A DNA stretch of 34,165 bases. Origin: Rhizobiaceae bacterium. Lineage in GTDB: Bacteria; Pseudomonadota; Alphaproteobacteria; Rhizobiales; Rhizobiaceae. Where the stretch lies: positions 1 through 34,165 of the forward strand of contig JANQMU010000006.1 of the NCBI GenBank assembly GCA_028279875.1. Direction: 5' to 3'. Position numbers and translations under genes: made by a program. Position 1 is the first letter of the stretch; each line of letters starts with the position of its first letter. Below the pieces are notes generated by a model. The model worked only from the letters and a program-made list of their open reading frames with translations. It was not told where the DNA came from and did not search any database. Of the stretch, positions 1 to 8,936 are shown one piece after another.

Positions 1-1198
1 GCAGCAGGATGACAAAAATGGCGGTGCGCCTGATCTTCAGGATGGCGCCGGTGAAATCGCTCCAGTCCGAGTCGCGCCGGATGATGTTGCGGCGCAGCAG
101 CGTCGGCATGACCAGATCGTTGGAGATCATGATAGCGACGGCGACCGAAGCGACGATGACCATGGCGGTGGCGGCGGAAAAGCCGCCGATGAAGGTGGCC
201 AGGGAAAGCCAGCCGATATCGTTGGCCAGCGGCAATTGCAGGACAAACTGATCGCCGCTTCCCGGGTCGCCGAAAAACAGCAGTCCGGCAATGGCGATCG
301 GGATGACGAACAGATTGATCGCCACCAGATAGAGCGGGAACAGATAGCGCGCCGTGCGCAATTCGCTCTCCGTCCGGTTTTCCACCACCGTCACGTGAAA
401 CTGGCGCGGCAGGATGACGATGGCGAAGGCCGACAACATGATAAGGGTGAGCCACCGGGCCGGCGCGGTGTTGTAGTTCAGTGCCTCCATGACCCGTCCA
501 TCGCCGGTCGCCTTTTCAAAAAGATCGGCCGGTCCGGAGAAAAGAAAGAAGGTGACGAACAGCCCGACGGCGGTAAAGGCCAGGAGCTTGACGACGGATT
601 CGGTTGCCACCGCAAGGATCAGACCGTTCTGGTGTTCCGTCGCGTCCGTATGCCGGGTGCCGAAGATGACGGCGAAACCGGCCAGCAGCAGCGCCAGCAT
701 CAGCGAAACGTCGGTCGGAAAAAACGGTCCCAGCCCCTCCAGTGCCGCATCCGAAACCATGATGGTGACCGAGGAGGAGACGGCCTTCAGTTGAAGCGCG
801 ATATAGGGAATGGTGCCGATCACCGCGATCAGCGCGACGACGGCGGCAATGGTTGGGTTCTTGCCGTAGCGCGCGCCGAGGAAATCGGCGATCGAGGTCA
901 GCTTTTCCGTCTTCGCCAGATGAACGATGCGGCGGATGACCGGCATGCCCACCGTGAACATCAGGATCGGCCCGATATAGATCGCCAGGAATTCATAGCC
1001 GCGCTCGGCGGCAAGGCCAACCCCGCCGAAATAGGTCCAGGAGGTGCAATAGACGGCAAGGCTCAGCGCATAGATGACCGGCCTGCCGCGCCTTTCGCTG
1101 CGCTTGGTCGCAGCTTTACGGTCTCCATAGCTGGCCACCGCGAACAGCAGCAGCAGATAGAGCAAAGCGGTGCTGATAATGGCCCAGCCCGACAGCAT
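1..1198 (-). CDS. Sodium:solute symporter-like sensor histidine kinase, N-terminal part (cut by window edge)
   Basis: Reading leftward from the ATG at 1198 gives about 399 open codons with no stop before the window edge. The protein starts MLSGWAIISTALLYLLLLF and has many hydrophobic segments typical of the SLC5/SSS fold. The stretch CTSWTYFGGVGLAAERGYEF and the following ADFLGARYGKNP are characteristic of the symporter domain that opens CbrA-like hybrid kinases. In those proteins the transporter module precedes PAS, HisKA, HATPase and sometimes receiver domains; none of these is in view here, so the kinase part is inferred from the family. A plain Na+/solute symporter is the alternative. A weak purine-rich SD (AGGG) lies about 6 nt before the ATG. 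A candidate promoter lies at 1295-1322. Confidence 0.8.
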   Translation of the reverse strand, partial: MLSGWAIISTALLYLLLLFAVASYGDRKAATKRSERRGRPVIYALSLAVYCTSWTYFGGVGLAAERGYEFLAIYIGPILMFTVGMPVIRRIVHLAKTEKLTSIADFLGARYGKNPTIAAVVALIAVIGTIPYIALQLKAVSSSVTIMVSDAALEGLGPFFPTDVSLMLALLLAGFAVIFGTRHTDATEHQNGLILAVATESVVKLLAFTAVGLFVTFFLFSGPADLFEKATGDGRVMEALNYNTAPARWLTLIMLSAFAIVILPRQFHVTVVENRTESELRTARYLFPLYLVAINLFVIPIAIAGLLFFGDPGSGDQFVLQLPLANDIGWLSLATFIGGFSAATAMVIVASVAVAIMISNDLVMPTLLRRNIIRRDSDWSDFTGAILKIRRTAIFVILL

Positions 1199-1550
1199 GG
1201 AACCCTAAGGCGCTTTGGGACGGGATTGCATCATGTGTCGGCGGAAAATCGGTCCAGTCCTCCCACGTTCCATCTTCCACTCCTGCGAGCATGCAGCATA
1301 GACCCAAACACGGTTGCGGCAAATTGGGCCAAAGTGGTAGATGGCGCAGTCAATCGCCCACCCTGCTGCCGAATGTAGCGGGGAAGCGCGGCAGCTTCAC
1401 CCTGAATATCTGACGTAGCGGCAATTGCGCAAAGTGAACGAACTGACGCAGGTGCAACGCCAGAGCGCCCGGCATCAAGCGCGCCACCTGCTGACCGAAA
1501 TCCGTGACCTGCTGAAGAAATAGGCGGTCTAAGGTCTGCCTGATCCCGGC
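1199..1550. other. Intergenic region between hemA 3' end and kinase gene
   Basis: No convincing gene is seen in these 352 bases. They hold the candidate kinase promoter (1295-1322). A short plus-strand open stretch at 1419-1523 would encode a charged, helix-prone tail ending LLTEIRDLLKK and is closed upstream by a stop at 1416. It could be the 3' remnant of a decayed gene, but no family was recognised. No clear terminator for hemA was found. Confidence 0.5.
1295..1322 (-). promoter_or_regulatory. Candidate sigma70-type promoter for the symporter/kinase gene
   Basis: On the minus strand TTGCCG (1322-1317) is followed after 16 nt by TATGCT (1300-1295). It would give a leader of roughly 90 nt before the ATG at 1198. 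This is a motif match only. Confidence 0.35.
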
Positions 1551-2828
1551 CTATCCGCCGGATTTGTTGACCGTCAGCTGCACCACCCGGTCGGAATCGA
1601 TCGGGGCGGATTCTTCCGACGTCGTCAGCGCGATGCCGAGCGTGTCCCAGACCTCGACAAGCGCATCGCGCAGTTCGAGAATCAGCTTGTCGTCATGGAA
1701 CGGCGACGGCGTGATGCGCAGCCGTTCGGTGCCGCGCGGAACGGTCGGGTAGTTGATCGGCTGGATATAGATGCCATGCACGTCCATCAGCCGGTCGGAG
1801 GCCTTTTTGCAAAGCTCCGGATCGCCGACCAGGACCGGCACGATATGCGTTTCCGATGGCATGACCGGCAGGCCGGCCTCCTGCAGCATATCTTTGGTGG
1901 TCTGCGCCTGCCTTTGATGTTTTTCGCGCTCGCTCTGCGAGGTCTTCAAATGGCGGATCGAGGTCGTCGCGGCGGCGGCCATGGCCGGCGGCAGGGCGGT
2001 GGTGAAGATGAAGCCCGGCGCATAGGAACGCACCGCGTCGATCACCGCCCGCGGCCCTGAAATATAGCCGCCGAGCGCGCCGAAGGCCTTGGCCAGCGTT
2101 CCCTCGATAATATCGATCCGGTCCGCAAGGGCCTCGCGGTCGCAGATCCCACCGCCGCGCGGGCCATACATGCCCACCGCGTGGACCTCGTCGATATAGG
2201 TCATCGCGCCATATTGATCGGCGAGATCGGCAATCGCCTGGATCGGCGCGATATCGCCATCCATCGAATAGACGGATTCGAAGACGATCAGCTTGGCGCG
2301 CTCCGGGTCGGCGGCACTCAGCAGTTCCTCGAGATGGTCGAGATCATTGTGCCGGAAGATTTTCTTTTCGGTTCCCGAGCGGCGCACGCCTTCGATCATG
2401 GAAGAGTGGTTGAGTTCGTCGGACAGGATGAGGCAGTTGGGCAGCAATCGGGCGATTGTCGAGATCGACGCCTCGTTGGAAATGAAACCGGAGGTGAACA
2501 CCAGCGCCGCTTCCTTGCCATGCAGGTCGGCCAGCTCATGCTCCAACTCGACCAGCGGATGGTTGGTTCCGGAGATATTGCGTGTCCCGCCGGCGCCCGA
2601 CCCCATCTTGCCCGCCGCTTCGCAGAGCGCCGCGATGACATCGTCATTCTGGCCCATGCCGAGATAATCATTCGAGCACCAGACGGTCACCTCCCGCGCC
2701 GAGGCGCCGGATCGGTGAATCGCACGAGGAAACTTGCCGACGATGCGTTCCAGATTGGCAAACACGCGGTAGCGTTTTTCGGTATGCAGTTGGTCGACCG
2801 CGTCCTGAAAAATGCTGCGGTAATCCAT
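1551..2828 (-). CDS. hemA: 5-aminolevulinate synthase
   Basis: Pyridoxal-phosphate enzyme that condenses glycine and succinyl-CoA to 5-aminolevulinate, the first committed step of tetrapyrrole synthesis by the Shemin (C4) route used by alphaproteobacteria. It has 425 residues, slightly longer than the usual 400-410 because of a C-terminal tail. The N terminus ([20 protein letters not shown]), [10 protein letters not shown] near 51-60, [13 protein letters not shown] near 77-88 and [17 protein letters not shown] near 211-227 are all diagnostic. The PLP lysine is K247 in TLAKAFG. The tail [17 protein letters not shown] segment is present as [13 protein letters not shown]. The start ATG follows an AGGGAAG Shine-Dalgarno at good spacing. 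It is monocistronic as far as can be seen. The upstream FNR/FixK-like and Irr-like sites suggest oxygen and iron control. Confidence 0.97.
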   Translation of the reverse strand: MDYRSIFQDAVDQLHTEKRYRVFANLERIVGKFPRAIHRSGASAREVTVWCSNDYLGMGQNDDVIAALCEAAGKMGSGAGGTRNISGTNHPLVELEHELADLHGKEAALVFTSGFISNEASISTIARLLPNCLILSDELNHSSMIEGVRRSGTEKKIFRHNDLDHLEELLSAADPERAKLIVFESVYSMDGDIAPIQAIADLADQYGAMTYIDEVHAVGMYGPRGGGICDREALADRIDIIEGTLAKAFGALGGYISGPRAVIDAVRSYAPGFIFTTALPPAMAAAATTSIRHLKTSQSEREKHQRQAQTTKDMLQEAGLPVMPSETHIVPVLVGDPELCKKASDRLMDVHGIYIQPINYPTVPRGTERLRITPSPFHDDKLILELRDALVEVWDTLGIALTTSEESAPIDSDRVVQLTVNKSGG

Positions 2829-2953
2829 TATGTTACTTCCCTCTTGGCCGGACCTTGACGGCCGGCCTGATGCGAATCGGCAATCGGTTTATGTTCCGGG
2901 GTTCGCGAACCCCGTCTGCAGGTGCCCGATTTCCACGAAAATCCCTATCAGAC

Positions 2954-2970
2954 TTTAGACGCACTCTAAA
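2954..2970 (-). promoter_or_regulatory. Irr-type iron control element (ICE) candidate upstream of hemA
   Basis: The 17-bp stretch is a perfect 6-5-6 inverted repeat, TTTAGA and TCTAAA separated by 5 nt. It matches 12 of 14 defined positions of the ICE motif TTTAGAA-N3-TTCTAAA bound by the heme-responsive regulator Irr in Rhizobiales. It overlaps the -10 region (TAGAGT, 2968-2963) predicted from the neighbouring FNR-like box. Binding there would therefore be expected to repress; the direction of effect is inference. Confidence 0.6.
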
Positions 2971-2990
2971 CAGGAAAAAACGCCGCAACA

Positions 2991-3004
2991 CTGACCTGGA
3001 TCAA
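2991..3004 (-). promoter_or_regulatory. FNR/FixK-like box upstream of hemA
   Basis: On the minus strand TTGAT-CCAG-GTCAG matches 8 of 10 defined bases of TTGAT-N4-ATCAA, with one perfect half-site. The centre lies about 30 nt upstream of a -10-like TAGAGT at 2968-2963, which is the class II geometry (about -41.5). Oxygen control of alphaproteobacterial hemA by FnrL/FixK proteins is established in other species. Confidence 0.5.
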
Positions 3005-3189
3005 CATCTCACGACATTTTGTTCTGCTCCATGCCGGCCAAAATCCATTCAGTCCTAGGAAAAAAGTATAATAAACCAAAGTCTTATACACGAATGGATT
3101 ATTGCGCCCGGCAAACTCCCGATTAGCATCCGGCCGTGTTCCGCCATCGGTGACGGAACGCTCGATCAGCGACATTCGGGAGGATTTCA

Positions 3190-4533
3190 ATGTCCAGACT
3201 ATTCATGACGCGTCGTGGCTTGCTGAAGGCGGGTGCGGCATCCGGTGTGGCGCTTGCGGCGCCCATGAGCTTCGTTCGCGGCGCCTATGCCGAAGAATTC
3301 TGCAACATGCCGACCGGAAGCTCCGTGACCCTCGGCTTCAATGTCCCGCAATCCGGGCCCTATGCCGATGAAGGCGCTGACGAACTGCGCGCCTATCAGC
3401 TGGCGGTCAAGCACCTCAATGGCGAGGGCGACGGCGGTCTGTTGAACACGTTCAGCTCCAAAGCGCTCAAGGGCAACGGCATCCTCGGCAAGAAGGTCGA
3501 ATATGTGACCGGCGACACGCAGACCAAATCGGATGCAGCGCGGGCATCGGCCAAGCGGATGATCGAAAAGGACGGCGCCATCATGATCACCGGCGGTTCG
3601 TCCTCCGGGGTGGCCGTTGCGGTTCAGGGCTTGTGCCAGGAAACCGGCATCATCTTCATGGCCGGGCTGACCCACTCCAACGACACGACGGGCAAGGACA
3701 AGAAGCGTTACGGTTTCCGCCACTTCTTCAACGCCTATCAGTCCGGCCTGGCCCTCGGGCCTATACTCGCCCAGCAGCTCGGCAATGAACGCCGCGCCTA
3801 TCACCTGACGGCCGATTACAACTGGGGCTGGACCCAGGAGGAATCGATCAAGGACACAACCGAGGGCCTCGGCTGGGATACGGTCAATGCGGTACGCACG
3901 CCGCTCGGTGCCGGCGATTTCTCGCAATATCTGACCCCGGTTCTCAATTCCGGAGCCGATGTGCTGGTCCTCAACCACTACGGCAAGGACATGGTGAACT
4001 CCCTGACCCAGGCCGTGCAGTTCGGCATGCGGGCAAAACAGGTCAACGGCAAGGATTTCGAGGTCGTCGTGCCGCTGTTCTCGCGGCTGATGGCGCAGGG
4101 CGCCGGCGACAACATCAAGGGTATCCTCGGCACCACCAACTGGAACTGGTCGCTGCAGGACGAAGCCTCCCAGACCTTCGTCAAATCCTTCGGCCAGGAA
4201 TATGGCGCACCGCCGTCCCAGGCGGCGCAGACCTGCTATGTCCAGGCACTGCTCTATGCTGATGCCTGCGAGCGCGCCGGCACCTTCGCCCCGCCGCAGG
4301 TCATCGCCGCTCTTGAAGGTTTCGAGTTCGACGGCATGGGCAACGGCAAGACGCTGTATCGCGCCGCCGACCACCAGTGCATGAAGGATGTTCTCGTGGT
4401 GCGCGGCAACGAAAACCCGACGTCGCAATTCGACCTGCTGGAGGTCGTCAAGATCGTCCCGCGCGAGCAGGTCACCTACGACCCGTCGATTTTCGGCGGT
4501 GATCTCGGACCGGCGGACGCCAAGGCCTGTTGA
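3190..4533 (+). CDS. Liv-type ABC transporter substrate-binding protein, Tat-exported
   Basis: Periplasmic receptor of a branched-chain-amino-acid-type (HAAT family) ABC importer. It has 447 residues. The N terminus MTRRGLLKAGAASG followed by a hydrophobic stretch and AYA is a twin-arginine signal peptide with cleavage near residue 34. The mature part is a type I periplasmic-binding fold (Peripla_BP_6): VTLGFNVPQSGPYADEGADE, then ITGGSSSGVAVAVQGLCQE and the YNWGWTQEE region. The ligand cannot be read from sequence: amino acids, urea and amides are all used by this family. The start ATG has a strong SD, GGGAGGA. It opens a five-gene operon, with stable intergenic hairpins behind it that would favour its higher expression. 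Confidence 0.9.
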   Translation: MSRLFMTRRGLLKAGAASGVALAAPMSFVRGAYAEEFCNMPTGSSVTLGFNVPQSGPYADEGADELRAYQLAVKHLNGEGDGGLLNTFSSKALKGNGILGKKVEYVTGDTQTKSDAARASAKRMIEKDGAIMITGGSSSGVAVAVQGLCQETGIIFMAGLTHSNDTTGKDKKRYGFRHFFNAYQSGLALGPILAQQLGNERRAYHLTADYNWGWTQEESIKDTTEGLGWDTVNAVRTPLGAGDFSQYLTPVLNSGADVLVLNHYGKDMVNSLTQAVQFGMRAKQVNGKDFEVVVPLFSRLMAQGAGDNIKGILGTTNWNWSLQDEASQTFVKSFGQEYGAPPSQAAQTCYVQALLYADACERAGTFAPPQVIAALEGFEFDGMGNGKTLYRAADHQCMKDVLVVRGNENPTSQFDLLEVVKIVPREQVTYDPSIFGGDLGPADAKAC

Positions 4534-4545
4534 CGGCCGATTAAC

Positions 4546-4585
4546 CGGGCTCTGAGCCCGTCGACCGGCCGCCTCCGGCGGCCGG
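4546..4585 (+). repeat. Two intergenic hairpins between binding-protein and permease genes
   Basis: The first hairpin is CGGGC (4546-4550)/GCCCG (4556-4560) with a 5-nt loop. The second is a 9-bp perfect stem, CCGGCCGCC (4565-4573)/GGCGGCCGG (4577-4585), with a 3-nt loop. Neither is followed by a T-run, so they are not classical terminators. They lie directly behind the receptor gene, where such hairpins commonly protect the upstream mRNA and reduce read-through to permease genes. Confidence 0.55.
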
Positions 4586-4625
4586 CCTCCCGGAAATGTC
4601 CGGTCATGCGGAGGGCGCTTTCACC

Positions 4626-5651
4626 ATGGATGCGATTTTACTTCAATTTCTGAACGGTCTGGACAAGGGCGGCGCCTATGCGCTGATTGCCCTGGGACTG
4701 ACCCTGGTGTTCGGAACCCTGGGCGTGGTCAATTTCGCCCATGGCGCGCTCTTCATGCTGGGCGCCTTCTGTGCGGTGACGTTCAACAAGCTGCTCAACC
4801 TTGAGAAAGTCGTTCTCGATGAGACCCAGAAGACCGCATGGGGCTCGCCGATGGAAATCCGGACGCCCTATGTGGAATCGCTGTTCGGCGATTTCGGCGG
4901 ATTCCTGCTGAACTATTCGGTCCCGGTGTCGATTCTCATCGCCATCCCGGTCATGCTGCTCATCGGCATCGCGATGGAACGCGGCCTCATCAAATATTTC
5001 TACAAGCGACCCCATGCCGACCAGATTCTGGTGACCTTCGGTCTTGCCATCGTCATCCAGGAAATCGTCAAACACTATTTCGGGGCCAATCCCATTCCGC
5101 AGTCGGCGCCCGAAATCGTCGCCGGCAGCGCCAATATCGGCGCCTGGCTCGGTCTCAGCGATAACATCGTTTATCCCTGGTGGCGCCTCGTCTATTTCGG
5201 ATTTTCAGCGCTCATCATCGCTGCGGTCTTTTCTTTCCTGCAATTTACCACCTACGGCATGGTGGTGCGCGCCGGAATGCGCGACAGCGAGACAGTCGGG
5301 TTGCTGGGCATCAATATCGAGCGGCGCTTTACGGTCGTCTTCGGCCTGGCAGCCGTCGTCGCCGGCCTCGCCGGCGTCATGTACACGCCGATATTGCCGC
5401 CGGACTATCATATGGGAATGGACTTCCTCGTCCTGTCCTTCGTCGTCGTCGTGGTCGGCGGAATGGGCTCGCTGCCGGGCGCGGTGCTGGCCGGCTTCCT
5501 GCTTGGGATTTTGCAGTCCTTCGCATCGATGAACGAAATCACCAGCATCCTGCCGGGGATCGATCAGATCATCATCTATCTGGTTGCCGTCGTGATCCTG
5601 CTGACGATGCCGCGCGGGCTTATGGGCCGCGAAGGCGTGATGGAGGAATAG
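4626..5651 (+). CDS. Liv-type ABC transporter permease 1 (LivH-like)
   Basis: Inner-membrane permease of the BPD_transp_2 family, 341 residues from the chosen ATG. This start is preferred to an ATG 30 nt upstream because GGAGGG stands about 10 nt before it and the protein then begins [20 protein letters not shown], the normal family N terminus. Diagnostic segments are [25 protein letters not shown] near residues 26-50, [15 protein letters not shown], and the cytoplasmic EAA-like loop with [39 protein letters not shown] and a final [11 protein letters not shown] also fit. It forms the channel with the LivM-like partner that starts 4 nt downstream. Confidence 0.93.
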   Translation: MDAILLQFLNGLDKGGAYALIALGLTLVFGTLGVVNFAHGALFMLGAFCAVTFNKLLNLEKVVLDETQKTAWGSPMEIRTPYVESLFGDFGGFLLNYSVPVSILIAIPVMLLIGIAMERGLIKYFYKRPHADQILVTFGLAIVIQEIVKHYFGANPIPQSAPEIVAGSANIGAWLGLSDNIVYPWWRLVYFGFSALIIAAVFSFLQFTTYGMVVRAGMRDSETVGLLGINIERRFTVVFGLAAVVAGLAGVMYTPILPPDYHMGMDFLVLSFVVVVVGGMGSLPGAVLAGFLLGILQSFASMNEITSILPGIDQIIIYLVAVVILLTMPRGLMGREGVMEE

Positions 5652-5655
5652 AGCA

Positions 5656-6795
5656 ATGAAACAGATCGTTTCACGGGAACCCTTCGCACTACTGGCCTTC
5701 GCCGCGGTCATCCTGTCGATGCCGCTCTGGCTGACGCCGCTCGGTGCGAACTATCCCGATCTTCTACAGAAATTCGCCATCTTCGCGATTTTCGCCATGG
5801 GCTTCAATATCCTGTTCGGTCTGACCGGATATCTGTCCTTCGGGCATGCGGCCTTCCTCGGCGTCGGCTCCTATGCGGCCGTCTGGTCTTTCAAGCTGCT
5901 GACCATGAACGTGCTTCCGGCGATTTTTTTCGGCATGGCGTTCTCCGGCCTGTTCGCGCTGCTGATCGGCTATGTCAGCCTGCGCCGTTCGGGAATCTAC
6001 TTCTCGATCCTGACCCTCGCCTTCGCGCAGATGTGCTACAATCTGGCCTATTCCGTCCTGACGCCCGTCACCAACGGGGAAACGGGCCTGCAGCTGACGC
6101 TGCAGGACGCCCGCATCATCGACAGGGCCTTCGGCGAGGCCGGTGCCGGGCTGCCGGAAACCAACCTCTTCGGCATCGATATGAGCGGCTATCCGGGGTT
6201 TTATTTCTGTGCTGTCGTCCTCATCATCTGCTTCTTCATCACAAGGCGCATCTTCAAGTCCCCTTTCGGCCTGACCTTGCGTGGTATCAAATCCAATCAG
6301 GGCCGCATGGGCTATACCGGCTACAGCACCCGTCCCTATACGCTGGCGGCGTTCGTGATCTCGGGCATGTTTGCGGGCCTGGCCGGCTCGCTGCTGGCCG
6401 TCACCGATCCGCTGGCCGGCGCCGAGCGATTGCAATGGACCGCGTCGGGCGAAGTGGTTCTGATGACCATTCTGGGCGGCGTCGGAACGTTGATCGGTCC
6501 GATGCTGGGCGCCTGGATCATCAAATATTTCGAGAACATCTTCTCGTCCTTCAACGACGTTACGCTCGGGCAGGTCTTTTCCTTCCTTCCCGAAGATCTC
6601 CGCGCTGTCGCCGTCGACCTCGCCAGCCTGTTCGTCGGCGAGGGCTGGCACCTGACCCTCGGATTGCTGTTCATGCTGGTGGTCATTTTCCTGCCCGGCG
6701 GGGTGATGGAAGGCTGGCGGCGTCTCGTCAAGCGTCTGGGTGGCGGCGGCGGCGGAAAACAGCAGCCCGCCATCGTCCCGCAGGCGGCCGAATAG
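5656..6795 (+). CDS. Liv-type ABC transporter permease 2 (LivM-like)
   Basis: Second permease of the importer, 379 residues with about ten hydrophobic segments. [30 protein letters not shown] (near 40-70), [19 protein letters not shown] and the loop [18 protein letters not shown] are typical of Liv[19 protein letters not shown] near the C-terminal third is the conserved BPD_transp_2 signature. It starts 4 nt after the LivH-like gene, with GAGGAA as SD, and precedes the LivG-like ATPase by 12 nt. A glycine-rich patch (GGGGGGK) lies in the cytoplasmic C-terminal tail. Residues 140-175 form a longer periplasmic loop than in the E. coli protein. Confidence 0.92.
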   Translation: MKQIVSREPFALLAFAAVILSMPLWLTPLGANYPDLLQKFAIFAIFAMGFNILFGLTGYLSFGHAAFLGVGSYAAVWSFKLLTMNVLPAIFFGMAFSGLFALLIGYVSLRRSGIYFSILTLAFAQMCYNLAYSVLTPVTNGETGLQLTLQDARIIDRAFGEAGAGLPETNLFGIDMSGYPGFYFCAVVLIICFFITRRIFKSPFGLTLRGIKSNQGRMGYTGYSTRPYTLAAFVISGMFAGLAGSLLAVTDPLAGAERLQWTASGEVVLMTILGGVGTLIGPMLGAWIIKYFENIFSSFNDVTLGQVFSFLPEDLRAVAVDLASLFVGEGWHLTLGLLFMLVVIFLPGGVMEGWRRLVKRLGGGGGGKQQPAIVPQAAE

Positions 6796-6807
6796 GAGGA
6801 TGAAGCG

Positions 6808-7566
6808 ATGACAAACAGTGTTCTTCACGTCAGGGATGTCCACAAGAGCTTCGGCGGCCTGCACGCGCTCAGCGATGTCGATCTGGATGTCGAGGAGGCA
6901 ACCACCCACGCGATCATCGGTCCCAACGGCGCCGGCAAGTCGACTTTGCTCAATGTCTGCGTCGGACGGCTGAAACCCGACAGCGGCCATGTCGTCTTCA
7001 ACGGAGAGATCCTCGACGAACACACGCCGGACGAGATCAACCAGCTCGGCGTGTCGCGGGTTTTCCAGACGCCGGAGATCTTTCCCGATCTGACCCTGCT
7101 GGAAAATGTCATGATCCCGGCCTTCGCCAGCCGTGACGGCGCCTTCAGCCTGCGGCCGTTTTCAAAACTGCGCAGGGAAACCGTAATACGGGACAACGCC
7201 GAACAGGCGCTGACCGATGTCGGGCTTTCCGCGCTGAAGGACCGGGAGGCCGCGGCGCTCTCGCGTGGCGACAAGCGCCGGCTGGAGCTCGCCATGTGCC
7301 TCATACAGCGCCCGAAACTGCTGCTGCTGGACGAGCCGACGGCAGGGATGTCGCGCCACGACACCAACAGAACGGTCGACCTTTTGAAGACCATCAAGGC
7401 CCGTGGTATGACCAAGGTCATCATCGAACACGATATGCATGTCGTGTTTTCGCTGGCCGACAGGATTTCGGTGCTGGCCCAGGGGCGGATCATCGCCTCG
7501 GGAACGCCGGACGAAATCAAGGGAAACCCGAAAGTACAGGAAGCCTATCTTGGCGGAGCACACTGA
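6808..7566 (+). CDS. Liv-type ABC transporter ATP-binding protein (LivG-like)
   Basis: Cytoplasmic ATPase subunit, 252 residues. Walker A is GPNGAGKST at 38-46. The Q-loop region is GVSRVFQTPEIFPDLTLLENV. The ABC signature is the degenerate LSRGDKRRLELAM (family norm LSYGxQRRLEIA), followed by Walker B LLLLDEPTAGMS and the H-loop IIEHDM. The C terminus IASGTPDEIKGNPKVQEAYLGG is the usual LivG ending. A near-ideal SD (AGGAGGATGAAGCG) precedes the ATG. It pairs with the LivF-like ATPase that starts 1 nt after its stop. The signature change is conservative for a LivG and should not be read as loss of activity. Confidence 0.94.
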   Translation: MTNSVLHVRDVHKSFGGLHALSDVDLDVEEATTHAIIGPNGAGKSTLLNVCVGRLKPDSGHVVFNGEILDEHTPDEINQLGVSRVFQTPEIFPDLTLLENVMIPAFASRDGAFSLRPFSKLRRETVIRDNAEQALTDVGLSALKDREAAALSRGDKRRLELAMCLIQRPKLLLLDEPTAGMSRHDTNRTVDLLKTIKARGMTKVIIEHDMHVVFSLADRISVLAQGRIIASGTPDEIKGNPKVQEAYLGGAH

Positions 7567-7567
7567 C

Positions 7568-8341
7568 ATGCTGAAGAAAACCGATTCGAGCGACCTGCAT
7601 CTGCGCAGTGACACGCCAGAAGCCGTGCCGGCTGGCGAGGCGTTTTTCAGTGTTCGCGACATCCACGCCTATTACGGCGAATCCTATATCGTCCAGGGCA
7701 TTTCCTTCGATCTGCGCGAAGGCGAGATCCTGGCGCTGCTCGGCCGCAACGGCGCCGGCAAGACCTCGACCCTGCGGACCCTGGCGCGGGTCGACGATCC
7801 GGCCCTCACCAGCGGTGAAATCTATCTGGCCGGTGAAAGCCTGCACGACAAAAAAGCCTATCAGGCGGCCCAGATGGGAATCCAGCTCGTGCCCGAGGAC
7901 CGGCGCATCATTGGCGGATTGACGGTCGAGGAAAACCTCATCCTGGCACAGGTCTCGGAGCCGCGCGGCTGGGAACTGGAACGCATTTACCAGCATTTTC
8001 CGCGCCTCGCCGAACGGCGCGCGCAGATCGCCACCACCCTGTCGGGCGGCGAGCAGCAGATGCTGGCGGTCGCCCGAGCCCTGGCGCGCGATGTCAAGCT
8101 GCTGCTGCTCGACGAGCCCTATGAGGGCCTTGCGCCTGTCATCGTGCAGGAGATCGAAAAGATCGTGCGCCAGATCAAGGAGCTCGGCATCACGACAATC
8201 ATCGTCGAGCAGAACGCCGTTGCCGCCCTGAAGCTCGCTGACCGGGCTGTCATCGTCGACATGGGCGAAATCGTCTATGCCGGAACGGCGCAGGACGTGC
8301 TCGACGACGAGGATCTGCGCAACGAATATCTGGCGATCTGA
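7568..8341 (+). CDS. Liv-type ABC transporter ATP-binding protein (LivF-like)
   Basis: Second ATPase of the importer, 257 residues from ATG 7568, just behind the LivG-like stop. An open frame extends upstream into livG but has no reason to be used. Walker A is GRNGAGKT at 59-66. The LivF-specific stretch GIQLVPEDRRIIGGLTVEENL follows, then LSGGEQQMLAVARAL, Walker B LLLLDEPYEGLAP and IIVEQNA. About 22 residues precede the usual family start, so the N terminus carries a polar extension. This is the last gene of the operon. A short GC hairpin lies at 8373-8385, between it and the convergent DinB-like gene. Confidence 0.93.
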   Translation: MLKKTDSSDLHLRSDTPEAVPAGEAFFSVRDIHAYYGESYIVQGISFDLREGEILALLGRNGAGKTSTLRTLARVDDPALTSGEIYLAGESLHDKKAYQAAQMGIQLVPEDRRIIGGLTVEENLILAQVSEPRGWELERIYQHFPRLAERRAQIATTLSGGEQQMLAVARALARDVKLLLLDEPYEGLAPVIVQEIEKIVRQIKELGITTIIVEQNAVAALKLADRAVIVDMGEIVYAGTAQDVLDDEDLRNEYLAI

Positions 8342-8388
8342 GTCAGACAGTGCCTGCCGGCGCTCAATAACTGGCGGGGACCGCCGCT

Positions 8389-8919
8389 TTACGCGGTTCC
8401 GCGGGCCGGCGCTCTATCTTCCGGCATGAAGGAAACATCCGTGTGCGGCGTTTTGACGCCCTGTTGGCTGAGCATGACATGCAACTGGCCACGGTGGTGG
8501 GTCTGGTGGTTGAACAATTGCACCAGCAAGATCGCGTTCGACTTGCGGCCCTGCTGCTGCGCCGCGCCGGAATTCCAGATACGCGTTCCCTCAAGCCACG
8601 TCTCGGATATCGTGTCGGCCCATTCGACGATCCCGGTGGAAAACGCCGCATGCGCGTTGCGCAGGGCCAGCCAGTCTTCAAACAATCCCACCGATGTCCG
8701 GACGCTGTCGGCGGCCGGCAGCGGCATGTCGGCCAGGCAGTGCATTAGCATCTGGTCGTCCCACAGCATGTGATTGAGAGTGTTGTGGATGGAGCCGAAA
8801 CACATGCCGCAATCGGCGCGTCGCGCCGCATCGTCGAGGCTTCCGGCCAGATCGTAGATCAGGCCGTTCTGCCAGTGGTTGTAGCGTGCCATGGTGCGGA
8901 CATAGGAAGGTGTGATCAT
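8389..8919 (-). CDS. DinB-family metal-binding four-helix protein
   Basis: This 176-residue protein has the DinB/YfiT-like fold signature. An N-terminal helix RYNHWQNGLIYDLAGSL is followed by IHNTLNHMLWDDQ with H50, and by FNHQTHHRGQLHVML with H138 and H142. These form the usual three-histidine divalent-metal site. Members of the family include thiol transferases and many uncharacterised proteins, so the reaction is unknown. It lies 17 nt downstream of the amidotransferase-like gene and is probably co-transcribed with it. Together they are divergent from the ABC importer at 10465-17717. Only a weak SD (GAGTGA) precedes the ATG. Confidence 0.8.
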   Translation of the reverse strand: MITPSYVRTMARYNHWQNGLIYDLAGSLDDAARRADCGMCFGSIHNTLNHMLWDDQMLMHCLADMPLPAADSVRTSVGLFEDWLALRNAHAAFSTGIVEWADTISETWLEGTRIWNSGAAQQQGRKSNAILLVQLFNHQTHHRGQLHVMLSQQGVKTPHTDVSFMPEDRAPARGTA

Positions 8920-8936
8920 CGGTTCACTCGCAGGTT

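Larger units (their letters stand above)
2829..3189. other. Divergent regulatory region between hemA and the Liv-type operon
   Basis: No ORF here looks real. The hemA side holds the Irr-like and FNR-like sites. The importer side is A/T-rich around 3060-3090 and contains a perfect TATAAT at 3067-3072 on the plus strand. No good -35 hexamer stands at 16-18 nt before it, so the promoter assignment is weak. The leader to the binding protein would be about 110 nt. Confidence 0.5.

Noticed and set aside
236..1378. Long plus-strand open frame of 380 codons
   Set aside because: Its composition (runs of Arg, Gln, Asp, His) is that of a GC-rich antisense shadow. The minus-strand symporter/kinase frame is clearly the real gene.
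1419..1523. 34-codon coiled-coil-like tail (plus strand)
   Set aside because: No start with a ribosome site, and no family recognised. It may be a gene remnant, but this cannot be supported.
3067..3072. TATAAT as a definite promoter of the Liv-type operon
   Set aside because: No acceptable -35 at 16-18 nt; kept only as a remark on the intergenic region.
3199..4428. 409-codon minus-strand open frame
   Set aside because: It lies opposite the Liv-type receptor gene and has no family features, so it is a shadow.
5764..7023. 419-codon minus-strand open frame
   Set aside because: Antisense to the LivM-like and LivG-like genes, low-complexity and charged; a shadow.
8373..8385. GGCGG-GGA-CCGCC hairpin between the LivF-like and DinB-like genes
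   Set aside because: Only a 5-bp stem with GCTTT after it; too weak to call a bidirectional terminator.
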